Shown: piece after piece, positions 1 to 6,245 of the stretch
Numbering within the stretch: the first letter of the stretch is position 1
Layout of the letters: every line of letters begins with the position of its first letter
NCBI GenBank assembly: GCA_018882625.1
Contig: VERO01000103.1
Location: forward strand, 1 to 7,769
DNA from: Phycisphaerales bacterium
GTDB lineage: Bacteria; Planctomycetota; Phycisphaerae; Phycisphaerales; SM1A02
DNA length: 7,769 bases
Direction: 5' to 3'
Position numbers and translations under genes: made by a program
Notes under the pieces: model-generated
Databases searched by the model: none
Seen by the model: the letters and a program-made list of their open reading frames with translations, nothing else
What the model was told of the DNA's origin: nothing

Positions 1-1363
1 CGTGGCGCAGTACGAGAATGACCTGCGCACGGGAGACGAGCCGGGCGGCGCAGCGGATCTCGTGTTCGGCGGAGGCAGCTACGAGTACACGCTGATGTCC
101 AGGCCGATCACGGTGCGCGAGGGCGGCGAGGTCCGGAGCACCACGATCCTCGCGCCCGTCGACTTCAGCGAGTCGTTCCTCGATTCCGTGTACGGACCGA
201 ACGACATCGGCGGGCGCACGCTCTATGACCCGGGCCGCGCCTGGTTCGGGGTGGCGCTCTCGACGTTCGGCATGGTGTGGAACGAGCGCATCCTCGAGAC
301 GCTCAATGTGCCTGCCCCGGACGAGTGGGCGGACCTTGCTGACCCTGCGCTCGCCGGGTGGGTGGGGATGGTGAACCCTGCGCAGAGCGGATCCGTGGCC
401 ACGGTGTTCGAAACGATCCTGCTGCGCCTCGGATGGGACGAGGGATGGGCCGTGCTCCGGCGCGCGTGCGGCAACGCGAACACGTGCACCGCCTCGAGCC
501 AGGCCGTGCCGCTGCTCGTGGCGTCTGGACAGTGTGCGGCGAGCATCGCGATCGACTTCTACGGCCGCTTCCAGGAGCAGGCGCTTGCCGTGAGCGCCCA
601 GCGGCTCGGGCGTCCGGAACTTGACCGCCTCCGGTTTGCGGCGCCTCCAGGCCAGACTGTCGTGGATCCCGATCCCATTGCGATGCTGCGTGGCGCGCCG
701 CACCCCGAGCTCGCGCGGCGCTTCATCGAGTTCGCGCTCTCCCGCGATGGCCAGGCGCTGTGGCAGTTCAGGCCGGGCGAACCGCCGTGCTGTGGCCTGC
801 ACGGACCCACGGAGCATGCGCTGCGCAGGCTGCCCGTGAGCCGATCGCTCTATGCGGAGTGCAGTGACTGCCTCATCGACCGCGGAGATCCCTTCGCCGA
901 CGCGAGCCCGCTGCCGAACCAGCCCATCTTCAGGCCCTTTGTCGCGCCGCTCTTCCTGGCGATGTACATGGATCACCACCACCTGCTGTCGGACGCATGG
1001 CGCGCGATCCGCGAGCACCCCTCCTATCCGCAGACGCCTGATGGAGGGCGTGCGCCGCTCGTGCGCGCCTCCGACGTCAGCGATCCGCACTTGCGCACGA
1101 TGCTCGAGCTCTTCGACTCGATGCCGGTGTGCGCAGCCCCGGCCGGCGCATCGCTCTCGCTCGCTGCGCCAGGCAACTTGCCTGCGATCAAGGCAGGATG
1201 GCTCGATGGCGGATTCGCGGGCGATGGCCTCTGGCCCGAGGGCGCGGATCCGCGCGAGAGGGCCCGCATGCTCTGGAGCGCGCAGTTCCGCGCGAACTAC
1301 GGGCGCATCATCGAGATGGGCCGCACTGGCGCTGGGGCACCCGAGGGAGCGCACGATGGATGA
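1..1363 (+). CDS. Extracellular solute-binding protein, ABC transporter type (5' partial)
   Basis: This is the C-terminal part of a periplasmic binding protein of the iron(III)/small-solute type (SBP families 1/6), which would deliver a ligand to an ABC permease. The frame is open from base 2 to a TGA at 1361-1363, giving 453 visible residues. The GTG at base 2 is unlikely to be the true start, because the signal peptide and first part of lobe 1 are missing. Family-like stretches are an aromatic/Asn segment ending FGMVWN (about 75-94), a Trp-Asp-Leu then Asp-Pro and Gly-Trp region followed by NPAQSGS (109-131), and DFYGRF (185-190). Eight cysteines (156, 162, 178, 263, 264, 287, 290, 377), including a CC and a CxxC, suggest disulfides or a metal site. 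There is a DHHH cluster at 324-327. No permease or ATPase gene is visible. It overlaps the DUF971 gene by eight bases. The binding-protein fold is fairly sure; the ligand is unknown. Confidence 0.82.
   Translation, partial: VAQYENDLRTGDEPGGAADLVFGGGSYEYTLMSRPITVREGGEVRSTTILAPVDFSESFLDSVYGPNDIGGRTLYDPGRAWFGVALSTFGMVWNERILETLNVPAPDEWADLADPALAGWVGMVNPAQSGSVATVFETILLRLGWDEGWAVLRRACGNANTCTASSQAVPLLVASGQCAASIAIDFYGRFQEQALAVSAQRLGRPELDRLRFAAPPGQTVVDPDPIAMLRGAPHPELARRFIEFALSRDGQALWQFRPGEPPCCGLHGPTEHALRRLPVSRSLYAECSDCLIDRGDPFADASPLPNQPIFRPFVAPLFLAMYMDHHHLLSDAWRAIREHPSYPQTPDGGRAPLVRASDVSDPHLRTMLELFDSMPVCAAPAGASLSLAAPGNLPAIKAGWLDGGFAGDGLWPEGADPRERARMLWSAQFRANYGRIIEMGRTGAGAPEGAHDG
1343..1349 (+). promoter_or_regulatory. 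Shine-Dalgarno site of the DUF971 gene
   Basis: The purine stretch GAGGGAG lies six bases before the ATG at 1356, inside the end of the binding-protein gene. It fixes the start of the DUF971 gene. The same frame stays open far upstream, but that extension is Arg/Ser-rich shadow of the binding-protein gene. Confidence 0.6.
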
Positions 1364-1673
1364 CCGTCCGGTGCATCTGGAGCTTGACCGCGCGACGGGC
1401 CTGCATGTGACGTGGGCCGATGGGGCGCGCCAGTTCTACCCGGTCGCGCACCTGCGCCGGCAGTCTCCATCCGCAGATGCTCGCGAGCTGCGCGAGCAGC
1501 TTGCGGCAAACCCGCTGACCGTGCTCCCGGCATCGCACGCGTCCGGACCGCTGCGTGCCGAGTCGATCGAGCTCGTCGGGAACTACGCGTGCAGGATCCG
1601 GTTCTCCGACGGCCACGACACCGGCATCTACTCGTGGCGCTACCTGCGGTCCATCGCGCCTGGGGAACCATGA
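1356..1673 (+). CDS. DUF971 domain protein
   Basis: This 105-aa protein matches the DUF971 family, which is related to the N-terminal domain of gamma-butyrobetaine hydroxylase. The family hallmark is clear at the C-terminus: VGNYACRIRFSDGHDTGIYS at 74-93, followed by WRYLR. The N-terminal part has the usual paired strands (HVTWADGARQFYPVAHLR) and then SPSADAR. The length is normal for stand-alone members, so this is a complete single-domain protein. It is probably cytoplasmic, as no signal or membrane segment is present. The exact function of stand-alone DUF971 proteins is not settled, and a metal-binding or iron-sulfur-related role is only a guess. The start at 1356 is supported by a GAGGGAG site and overlaps the upstream stop by eight bases (ATGGATGA). 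The stop overlaps the next ATG by four bases, so translational coupling in one operon is likely. Confidence 0.88.
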   Translation: MDDRPVHLELDRATGLHVTWADGARQFYPVAHLRRQSPSADARELREQLAANPLTVLPASHASGPLRAESIELVGNYACRIRFSDGHDTGIYSWRYLRSIAPGEP

Positions 1674-2185
1674 TGCAGGCGCGCGATGCGGCACCCGGGC
1701 AGGGCCCGATGCCAGACGGGATGCCCGAGCGCGCGTTCCGCGCCATGCGTACCGTCACTGTGGAGCAGCTCTCGGCGCTCGTGCCGCACGCGAACAACGT
1801 CCAGATCGTCGGGTGGATCGACGAGGCCGCACGTGCGCATGGCGACTCCTCCGGGCTTACGCGGGAGCGCATGCACCGAGAGGGGCGCATGTGGTTCGTG
1901 GCGCGGCATGAGATCGACTACCTCGCCGAGAGCTTTGCGGGAGACCAGATCCTTGTCGGCACATGGCTGGCTGGCGTCACGAAGACCACGGCGATGCGGG
2001 CCACAAAGGTGTGGCGCCGGCATGACGGCGCCGCCGCATGGGAGCTGGCGGTGGACGCGCTCTCGCGCTGGGTCCACATGGATCTCGGCACGCGCCGGCC
2101 GAGCAGGATTCCCGCCGCAGACCTCCGCGTGTACGGCTGGACCGACGGCGAGGCCCATCCATGCGCACCAGCACGCCATCCATGA
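1670..2185 (+). CDS. Hotdog-fold acyl-CoA/ACP thioesterase-like protein
   Basis: This 171-aa protein has the 4-hydroxybenzoyl-CoA thioesterase / FatA-YbgC type hotdog pattern. It has a first strand and loop ending PHANN (39-43), then the long helix VQIVGWIDEAARAHGD. RHEIDYLAESFAGDQILVGT follows (79-98), then a later strand with SRWVHMDLGTRRPSRIP (132-148). Members hydrolyse acyl-CoA or acyl-ACP thioesters in the cytoplasm. The loop before His40 normally carries one or two Asp residues (at -4 and -6 from the His in HVNN). Here those positions are Ala36 and Leu34, so activity is uncertain. The first ATG (1670) forms an ATGA overlap with the DUF971 stop. The next codon is also ATG (1673) and sits at better spacing from GGGGAA (1662-1667). 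The first 25 residues are extra to the fold, so a start near 1745 is also possible. The family is sure, the substrate unknown. Confidence 0.85.
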   Translation: MMQARDAAPGQGPMPDGMPERAFRAMRTVTVEQLSALVPHANNVQIVGWIDEAARAHGDSSGLTRERMHREGRMWFVARHEIDYLAESFAGDQILVGTWLAGVTKTTAMRATKVWRRHDGAAAWELAVDALSRWVHMDLGTRRPSRIPAADLRVYGWTDGEAHPCAPARHP

Positions 2186-4317
2186 ACCCGAACCAAAAAA
2201 CTGCGCTGCCTGCCCCTCCCCATCCGATACTCGTGCATCGCCAGTTCGCGTGGCCGAAGTGCAGGCCGCAGCGTGCGACCGGCGATCTCCACGAGCATCT
2301 TTCTCCCCTCCGCTCCGCCGGCCCCAGAAGTGCGGTCGGTGGGGTTTTTTTGGCGTGCCTTGCGACGCTCTGGGGATGCATGGCGGTATCGGCCGCGAGC
2401 CTGACGCATCAGGCGCAGCGCGACCCCGCGGGGACGGTTGCGCTCGGTGCGCTGGCGGAGCGGCAAACCGAATCCGGCCAACGGGGGCTTGCGGCGGTGG
2501 AGCGCGACGGCACCGGCCTCGCCGTGGACGGCCAGCGCCTGCGCATCGCGCCGCAACCATGCACGCGCATCGTCATCCTGCCTGACCGGACCACAGGCAA
2601 CGACGCCGGACTCTCCTACGTCGATGAGGCCGTGGAGGACATCAACCGCCTCCGTCCTGATGCGGTGATCGCGATCGGCGACATGGTGCAGGGATACACG
2701 CGCAATCCCGCAGAGTGGAACCGCCAGGCCGACGACCACCTCGCGCGCGTGCAGCGGCTCCAAGTCCCCTTCCTTCCTCTCGTCGGCAACCACGACGTCA
2801 TCTCAGGCACGCGGGAGGCCGGAGACCGCACCTACGAGCGCATGTACCGCGAGCGGTACGGCCCGCGCTGGTACCGCGCCGACTTCGAGCACCTCGTGGC
2901 GCTGGCGCTCGACAGCGACGAGCCATGCGACGGGCGCAAGCCTGGCCTTGGCGACGCGCAGGTCCAGTGGCTCACGCGGGAGCTCGAGTCGCTGCGCGAC
3001 GATCCGCGCGCGCGCATCGTGCTCGTGCACCGCCCCCTGTGGCGCACCGGCTCGAGCCGCGCTGAGTGGGATGCACGTGTGCATCCGGCTCTTGTGGCGG
3101 CGCGTGTCGATGCGGTGATCGCCGGCCATCTCCACGCCCTGCAGATGGACGAGCCCAGGGACGGGATCGCCTACCTCGTGGTCGGCACATGCGGAGGCAA
3201 CGTGGACCAGCTTCCGCTCGCAGGCCAGCTCCATCACCTGACCGTGCTCAACGCATGCGGCGGCGACGTGGACCTCTCGCACGTGCCCGCCGGCGCGACG
3301 ATCGCTGCCGACTTCATCCGGTCATCGGACCAGGAGCGCGCGTACGCGCTCAAGCGTGACCGCACCATGTCATTCGAGGGATCGCTGCCGGAGAGTGCGC
3401 CAGCAGGAACTGCCGTGCGACTGGAGTGCGTGATCGCCAATCCGCTGGACACCCCGATCGACATCCAGCTCATGCCTGAGCCGCTCGACCCGCCGCCCGA
3501 GCCCGCCGGTGGCGGAGAGAGGTTCCTGTCGACGGCCAGGTCGGACATGGCCAATCCCTTCACGTGGCACGCGTCGTCGCCATGGTCGCTGGAGACGGTT
3601 GCCCCAGTCACGATTGCCGCGCGCCAGAGCGCGCGCATTCCGGTCACCTTCCGTGCCACGGCCGATGCAGTGCGCTCGGTGCCCCCGCTGATCGCAGGGC
3701 GGGCGCGCTTTGCCGACTCGCGCAGCCGCACCGTGGACGTGATCCTCCGTGCTCGGCCCGACATCGCGCGGACCCTCAGGGTTGATGGCGGCGTCGGTGC
3801 GCGGTGGCCAATCAGCGCCTGGCCGTGGACACCCTACGACACGCGCGAGCCCGACGGCAGCCTGTCCCTGTCGCGCGACGGATCTGGACACCTCTGGATC
3901 GAGGTGACGATTCCCGACGGCACCGCGACGGGCGATGCGGCGCCACTGCAAGGTCCCCAGCAGGCCGGGCCCGACGCCAATCCCCGCAATGATGCCGTCA
4001 GGATAGAGATCAGCGCCGGTGACTCGACGATGTCGTGGCTCGTGGAGCCCCACGCGGGCCGGGCATACGGCGACCCGATCGTCGCCGAGTGGACGCTCCA
4101 GCGTGACGTCACGATCGACACCCCACACGGTCCCCACGCAGGGTGGTCGATCAGGGCGCGCATGGCGCCGGAGGCCGCCGCCGCAATGAAGGGCATCAAT
4201 GCGTTCACAGCCGACAACGACCTCACCTACCACACCCAGTGGAGGTCCTTGTGCCCGCCTGGACGCCACGCTGCACTTGACGCGCAACCTGCGGGCGCAT
4301 TGAATACGCAGAGGTAG
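2182..4317 (+). CDS. Exported calcineurin-like metallophosphoesterase with beta-rich C-terminal domains
   Basis: Counted from 2182, the protein has 711 residues. A hydrophobic stretch at about 51-69 ending in small residues (VSAAS) looks like a signal peptide, though it follows an unusually long N-terminal region. The phosphoesterase domain spans about 125-360. Its motifs are Asp135 in PDRTTG, GDMVQ (166-170), GNHD (202-205), His283 in VHRPLW and GHLH (315-318). Motif I is D-R-T, not the usual D-x-H, so one metal ligand is substituted. Residues about 395-525 look like an Ig-like beta domain. Residues about 535-690 resemble a CBM9/DOMON-like beta sandwich, from the SLSLSRDGSGHLWIEV and NDAVRIEIS patterns. 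It probably cleaves a phosphate ester outside the cytoplasm; the substrate is unknown. The 2182 ATG overlaps the upstream stop (ATGA). Alternatives are 2161 (GGCGAGG seven bases upstream), GTG 2233 and ATG 2380, the last of which would avoid the terminator-like hairpin at 2313-2351. Confidence 0.85.
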   Translation: MNPNQKTALPAPPHPILVHRQFAWPKCRPQRATGDLHEHLSPLRSAGPRSAVGGVFLACLATLWGCMAVSAASLTHQAQRDPAGTVALGALAERQTESGQRGLAAVERDGTGLAVDGQRLRIAPQPCTRIVILPDRTTGNDAGLSYVDEAVEDINRLRPDAVIAIGDMVQGYTRNPAEWNRQADDHLARVQRLQVPFLPLVGNHDVISGTREAGDRTYERMYRERYGPRWYRADFEHLVALALDSDEPCDGRKPGLGDAQVQWLTRELESLRDDPRARIVLVHRPLWRTGSSRAEWDARVHPALVAARVDAVIAGHLHALQMDEPRDGIAYLVVGTCGGNVDQLPLAGQLHHLTVLNACGGDVDLSHVPAGATIAADFIRSSDQERAYALKRDRTMSFEGSLPESAPAGTAVRLECVIANPLDTPIDIQLMPEPLDPPPEPAGGGERFLSTARSDMANPFTWHASSPWSLETVAPVTIAARQSARIPVTFRATADAVRSVPPLIAGRARFADSRSRTVDVILRARPDIARTLRVDGGVGARWPISAWPWTPYDTREPDGSLSLSRDGSGHLWIEVTIPDGTATGDAAPLQGPQQAGPDANPRNDAVRIEISAGDSTMSWLVEPHAGRAYGDPIVAEWTLQRDVTIDTPHGPHAGWSIRARMAPEAAAAMKGINAFTADNDLTYHTQWRSLCPPGRHAALDAQPAGALNTQR
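2313..2351 (+). terminator. Candidate intrinsic terminator with T7 tract
   Basis: The arms CTCCGCCGGCC (2313-2323) and GGTCGGTGGGG (2334-2344) can form an 11-bp stem with three G-U pairs and a 10-base loop. It is followed directly by seven T residues (2345-2351). Such a T run is rare in this GC-rich window. The position fits termination after the thioesterase-like gene, whose stop is at 2185. However, the downstream metallophosphoesterase frame runs straight through it, and its hydrophobic signal-like segment is encoded partly by the T tract. It could be a real terminator, an attenuator, or chance. Confidence 0.6.
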
Positions 4318-4319
4318 GG

Positions 4320-4364
4320 GCTGGCAGCCTCCCCGCCGCTTCACATCACCCCAATGCTGCCAGC
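4320..4364 (+). repeat. Perfect 9-bp inverted repeat before the lipoprotein gene
   Basis: GCTGGCAGC (4320-4328) and GCTGCCAGC (4356-4364) are exact reverse complements separated by 27 bases. The left arm begins three bases after the metallophosphoesterase stop. The right arm abuts the GAGGA Shine-Dalgarno site (4365-4369) of the lipoprotein gene. In RNA the hairpin could limit ribosome access or act as a processing site. In DNA it could be an operator. No T tract follows, so it is not a standard terminator. Confidence 0.55.
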
Positions 4365-4376
4365 GAGGATTTCACC

Positions 4377-4604
4377 ATGAAGCTCCATCTTGCACTCGCC
4401 GCCTCCATCGCCACGCTCGCGCTCGCGGGCTGCGGCGACACGGGCTCCCGAACCACCAAGGTCACCCCGAAGCCGCCGCCGACGGAGAAGATCAAGAGCC
4501 CGGACGCGGAGTTCGAGGAGAACCACAAGCTCGAGAGCACCTCGTCTGCTCCTCCCGGCACGGGCGCTCCAGGCGCCAAGCCGGCTCCCAAGAAGCCGAG
4601 CTGA
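4377..4604 (+). CDS. Small Lys/Pro-rich lipoprotein
   Basis: This 75-aa protein begins with a compact signal peptide (MKLHLALAASIATLALAGC) whose lipobox LAGC places the lipidated cysteine at residue 19. Gly at +2 gives no inner-membrane retention signal by the E. coli rule. The mature part is about 56 residues, with no recognisable domain. It has Lys/Pro-rich segments (VTPKPPPTEKIK), an acidic patch (DAEFEENHK) and a Gly/Pro/Lys tail, so it is probably largely unstructured. It would be anchored in the cell envelope by processing with Lgt and LspA. The start is supported by GAGGA at 4365-4369, seven bases before the ATG. It lies 59 bases after the metallophosphoesterase, separated by a 9-bp inverted repeat, so it may be co-transcribed or separately controlled. 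No function can be assigned. Confidence 0.75.
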   Translation: MKLHLALAASIATLALAGCGDTGSRTTKVTPKPPPTEKIKSPDAEFEENHKLESTSSAPPGTGAPGAKPAPKKPS

Positions 4605-4630
4605 TCGGTCGTCAGCGCATAAGGTCATGA

Positions 4631-4680
4631 CCCGAGGAAGCGCGGCGCCCGGAGCGGCGCAGCCTCGGGCATTTCCATTT
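4631..4680. terminator. Hairpin terminator candidate after the lipoprotein gene
   Basis: CCCGAGG (4631-4637) pairs exactly with CCTCGGG (4663-4669). The interior can form a further stem such as GCGCC (4645-4649) with GGCGC (4656-4660). The downstream bases (CATTTCCATTT, 4670-4680) are T-enriched but not a pure T run. It starts 26 bases after the lipoprotein stop, between two convergent clusters, which is where a terminator is expected. Confidence 0.55.
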
Positions 4681-4705
4681 GCGGTGTGGCGACGTGATTA
4701 GCGTT

Positions 4706-4726
4706 GCGGGCGCATGCTGCGCCCGC
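4706..4726. terminator. Perfect 9-bp hairpin between convergent genes
   Basis: GCGGGCGCA (4706-4714) and TGCGCCCGC (4718-4726) are exact reverse complements with a three-base loop. The hairpin lies 30 bases beyond the aminotransferase stop on the minus strand. It is very stable but has no T tract on either side. It may end minus-strand transcription by another route or protect the 3' end of the mRNA. Confidence 0.45.
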
Positions 4727-4756
4727 CGCCGTTGGCGAGGCGCGCGGGACGGCCAC

Positions 4757-5935
4757 TCAGAACCCGTGCGTGAACAGTTCGCGCAGCACCGCAAGCCCTT
4801 CCGTAAGCGTGGGCTTGGGTGCCGCAAAGCTCAGCCGCAGGTGCGTGTCGCGCCGGCTGAACACTCCACCGGGCACCACCAGCAGCCGCCGGTCGACCGC
4901 ACGCTCGCAGAACTGCTGCGCGGTCATGCCGAGGCGCTTGGGCACCTCGATGAACGCGTAGAAGGCACCGTGCGGGGTGGCGATCGTCGTGAGGTCGCCA
5001 AGCGCATCGATGATCATGTCGCGCCGTGAGGCGTACTCGGCGACCACCGGCGAGAGATCCACATGGAAGGCCTCGGATGCCGCGCACTGCAGCGGCGTGG
5101 GCGCGCAGATGTAGATGTGCTGCTGCAGCTTCGTCATCTGCGCGATGAGCCACGCAGGTCCCGCCGCATAGCCCAGCCTCCAGCCGGTGGCGCCGTAGGT
5201 CTTGCCGAACCCGCGGATCAGCAGCATGTCCTTGCTGTGGCGCGCAGGGCTCGGGCACCTGCCGCCCTCGAGGGCATCGCCGAAGACGAAACCGTCGTAG
5301 ATCTCGTCTGACACCAGCATGATGCCCCGACGCGAGCACAGGTCCGCGATGTCGGCGAGCTCCTGCCCGGAGAGGACGACGCCGCACGGGTTGCCCGGGC
5401 TGTCCACAATGACCATCTTGGTGCGCGGCGTGAGCACCTGCTCGATGCGCGATGCCGTCATGCGGAAGTCGGGATAGGTGTCCACCGGCACCGTGACCGC
5501 GCCCCCCGCAAGCTTCGCGAGCTGCGGGTACAGCACGAACCACGGGTCCGGGATGACGATCTCGTCGCCCGCATCCAGCAGGCACAGCGCGGCGAGCACG
5601 AGGCCGCCGCTGGTGCCGTTGGTGACCATCAGGCCAAGACCGTCGTCCTTGCGCCAACCGATGTCGGCCGACAGGTGTCCCCATATCGCGGCATGCAGCT
5701 CAGGCACGCCTGCCGTCACCGAGTAGCCATTGCGGTTGCCCTCGATGGCCCGTATGGCCGCACTCTTGATGCGCGGATCCACAGGGAAGTCGGGCTGGCC
5801 GAGCGACAGGTTGATGGGATCGGCAATCCTCTGCCCGAGGTCATAGATGCGGCGGATGCCCGACGCCTCGACATCGAGCGCGCGATGGCTGAGCATGCGC
5901 TCCGACAGCGGAGCGTGTCGCGACACCTGCGTCAT
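4757..5935 (-). CDS. PLP-dependent class I/II aminotransferase
   Basis: This 392-aa fold-type I aminotransferase has normal length for the aspartate aminotransferase superfamily and should be cytoplasmic. Visible motifs are LSLGQPDFPV (43-52), TNGTSGG (105-111) for cofactor phosphate binding, and DPWFVLYP (130-137) with the aromatic residue that stacks on the ring. PGNPCG follows (180-185) with Asn182, then SDEIYD (209-214) with Asp210 and Tyr213. The Schiff-base lysine is Lys245 in FGKTYGATGWRLGY. Arg367 in LRLSF is the carboxylate-binding arginine. It transfers an amino group between an amino acid and a 2-oxo acid, but the substrate cannot be told from the sequence. The ATG at 5935 is 10 bases after the stop of the small basic protein. 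The frame remains open upstream, but that stretch is Arg/Pro shadow of the small protein's gene. It is the last gene of the minus-strand cluster. Confidence 0.93.
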   Translation of the reverse strand: MTQVSRHAPLSERMLSHRALDVEASGIRRIYDLGQRIADPINLSLGQPDFPVDPRIKSAAIRAIEGNRNGYSVTAGVPELHAAIWGHLSADIGWRKDDGLGLMVTNGTSGGLVLAALCLLDAGDEIVIPDPWFVLYPQLAKLAGGAVTVPVDTYPDFRMTASRIEQVLTPRTKMVIVDSPGNPCGVVLSGQELADIADLCSRRGIMLVSDEIYDGFVFGDALEGGRCPSPARHSKDMLLIRGFGKTYGATGWRLGYAAGPAWLIAQMTKLQQHIYICAPTPLQCAASEAFHVDLSPVVAEYASRRDMIIDALGDLTTIATPHGAFYAFIEVPKRLGMTAQQFCERAVDRRLLVVPGGVFSRRDTHLRLSFAAPKPTLTEGLAVLRELFTHGF

Positions 5936-5945
5936 CGGACGCCGA

Positions 5946-6245
5946 TCACTTCTTCTTGGCGGCCGCTCCCGCGGCCGGCTTCGCGGCGCCCGCCGCGGCC
6001 TTCGCGCCCGCGGCTGGGGCGGCGGCACCACCGGCGGCAGCCGCTTCCTCGCCAGCCTTCTTGGACGGCTTCTTGCCGGCGCTGACCTTGATCGAGCGCA
6101 CCTTGACGATGCCGAGCGCGGAGTTCTTCTCAGGGTCGAACTTCTCGACCTCGGAGAGCTTGGCGATGCGCTCGGCACGGGTCAGCACGTTGCGGTGCTG
6201 GCTGAGGGCGCCGGACTTGGACTTGAGGCTGCGGTGGATGCTCAT
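5946..6245 (-). CDS. Small basic protein (TIGR04137 family) with Ala/Lys-rich tail
   Basis: This 99-aa protein starts MSIHRSLKSKSGALSQHRNV and continues LTRAERIAKL, then LGIVKVRSIKV at 44-54. This is the pattern of the short basic proteins conserved in Planctomycetes, Verrucomicrobia and Chlamydiae. From memory, typical members are about 60-70 residues. The family function is not established; a ribosome- or RNA-linked role has been suggested by its name and basic character. Here the core ends near residue 62 and is followed by a low-complexity tail of Ala, Gly, Pro and Lys ending AAAKKK, reminiscent of histone H1-like tails. The ATG at 6245 overlaps the stop of the SPOR-like gene by four bases (ATGA). 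An in-frame ATG at 6314 would add a Pro/Arg-rich leader overlapping that gene and is not credible. It is probably cytoplasmic. Confidence 0.88.
   Translation of the reverse strand: MSIHRSLKSKSGALSQHRNVLTRAERIAKLSEVEKFDPEKNSALGIVKVRSIKVSAGKKPSKKAGEEAAAAGGAAAPAAGAKAAAGAAKPAAGAAAKKK

Noticed and set aside
852..1355. Upstream in-frame extension of the DUF971 gene (long Arg/Ser-rich open frame)
   Set aside because: It lies wholly inside the binding-protein gene, is low-complexity Arg/Ser-rich shadow, and the DUF971 domain with a good Shine-Dalgarno site begins at 1356.
2186..2312. Possible tRNA or structured RNA upstream of the terminator-like hairpin (GTTCG motif, ATCGCC/GGCGAT pair)
   Set aside because: The pairs are short and far apart, and no cloverleaf or known riboswitch core can be drawn.
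1918..2793. Minus-strand open frames across the thioesterase-like and metallophosphoesterase genes, including an ATG at 2298 preceded by GGGGAGAAAG
   Set aside because: The ribosome-site look-alike is attractive, but the translation is Arg/Ala-rich with no family pattern and mirrors two well-supported plus-strand genes. Without conservation or a transcript I treat it as shadow.
3370..4344. 324-codon minus-strand open frame opposite the metallophosphoesterase C-terminus
   Set aside because: It is a GC-rich antisense shadow: Arg/Gly/Pro-rich, no motif, and the plus strand encodes coherent beta-rich domains with normal codon choice.
4298..4376. Sigma-70-like promoter for the lipoprotein gene (TTGAAT near 4300)
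   Set aside because: No acceptable -10 hexamer lies at the right spacing, so a promoter cannot be supported.
4698..5684. Long minus-strand alternative frame inside the aminotransferase gene
   Set aside because: It overlaps the true frame, has Arg/Gly-rich composition and no motif, and the true frame shows all PLP-enzyme motifs.
5936..6178. N-terminal extension of the aminotransferase to 6178
   Set aside because: The added 81 residues are Ser/Arg/Pro-rich and overlap the small basic protein gene in another frame. The aminotransferase fold starts normally from 5935.
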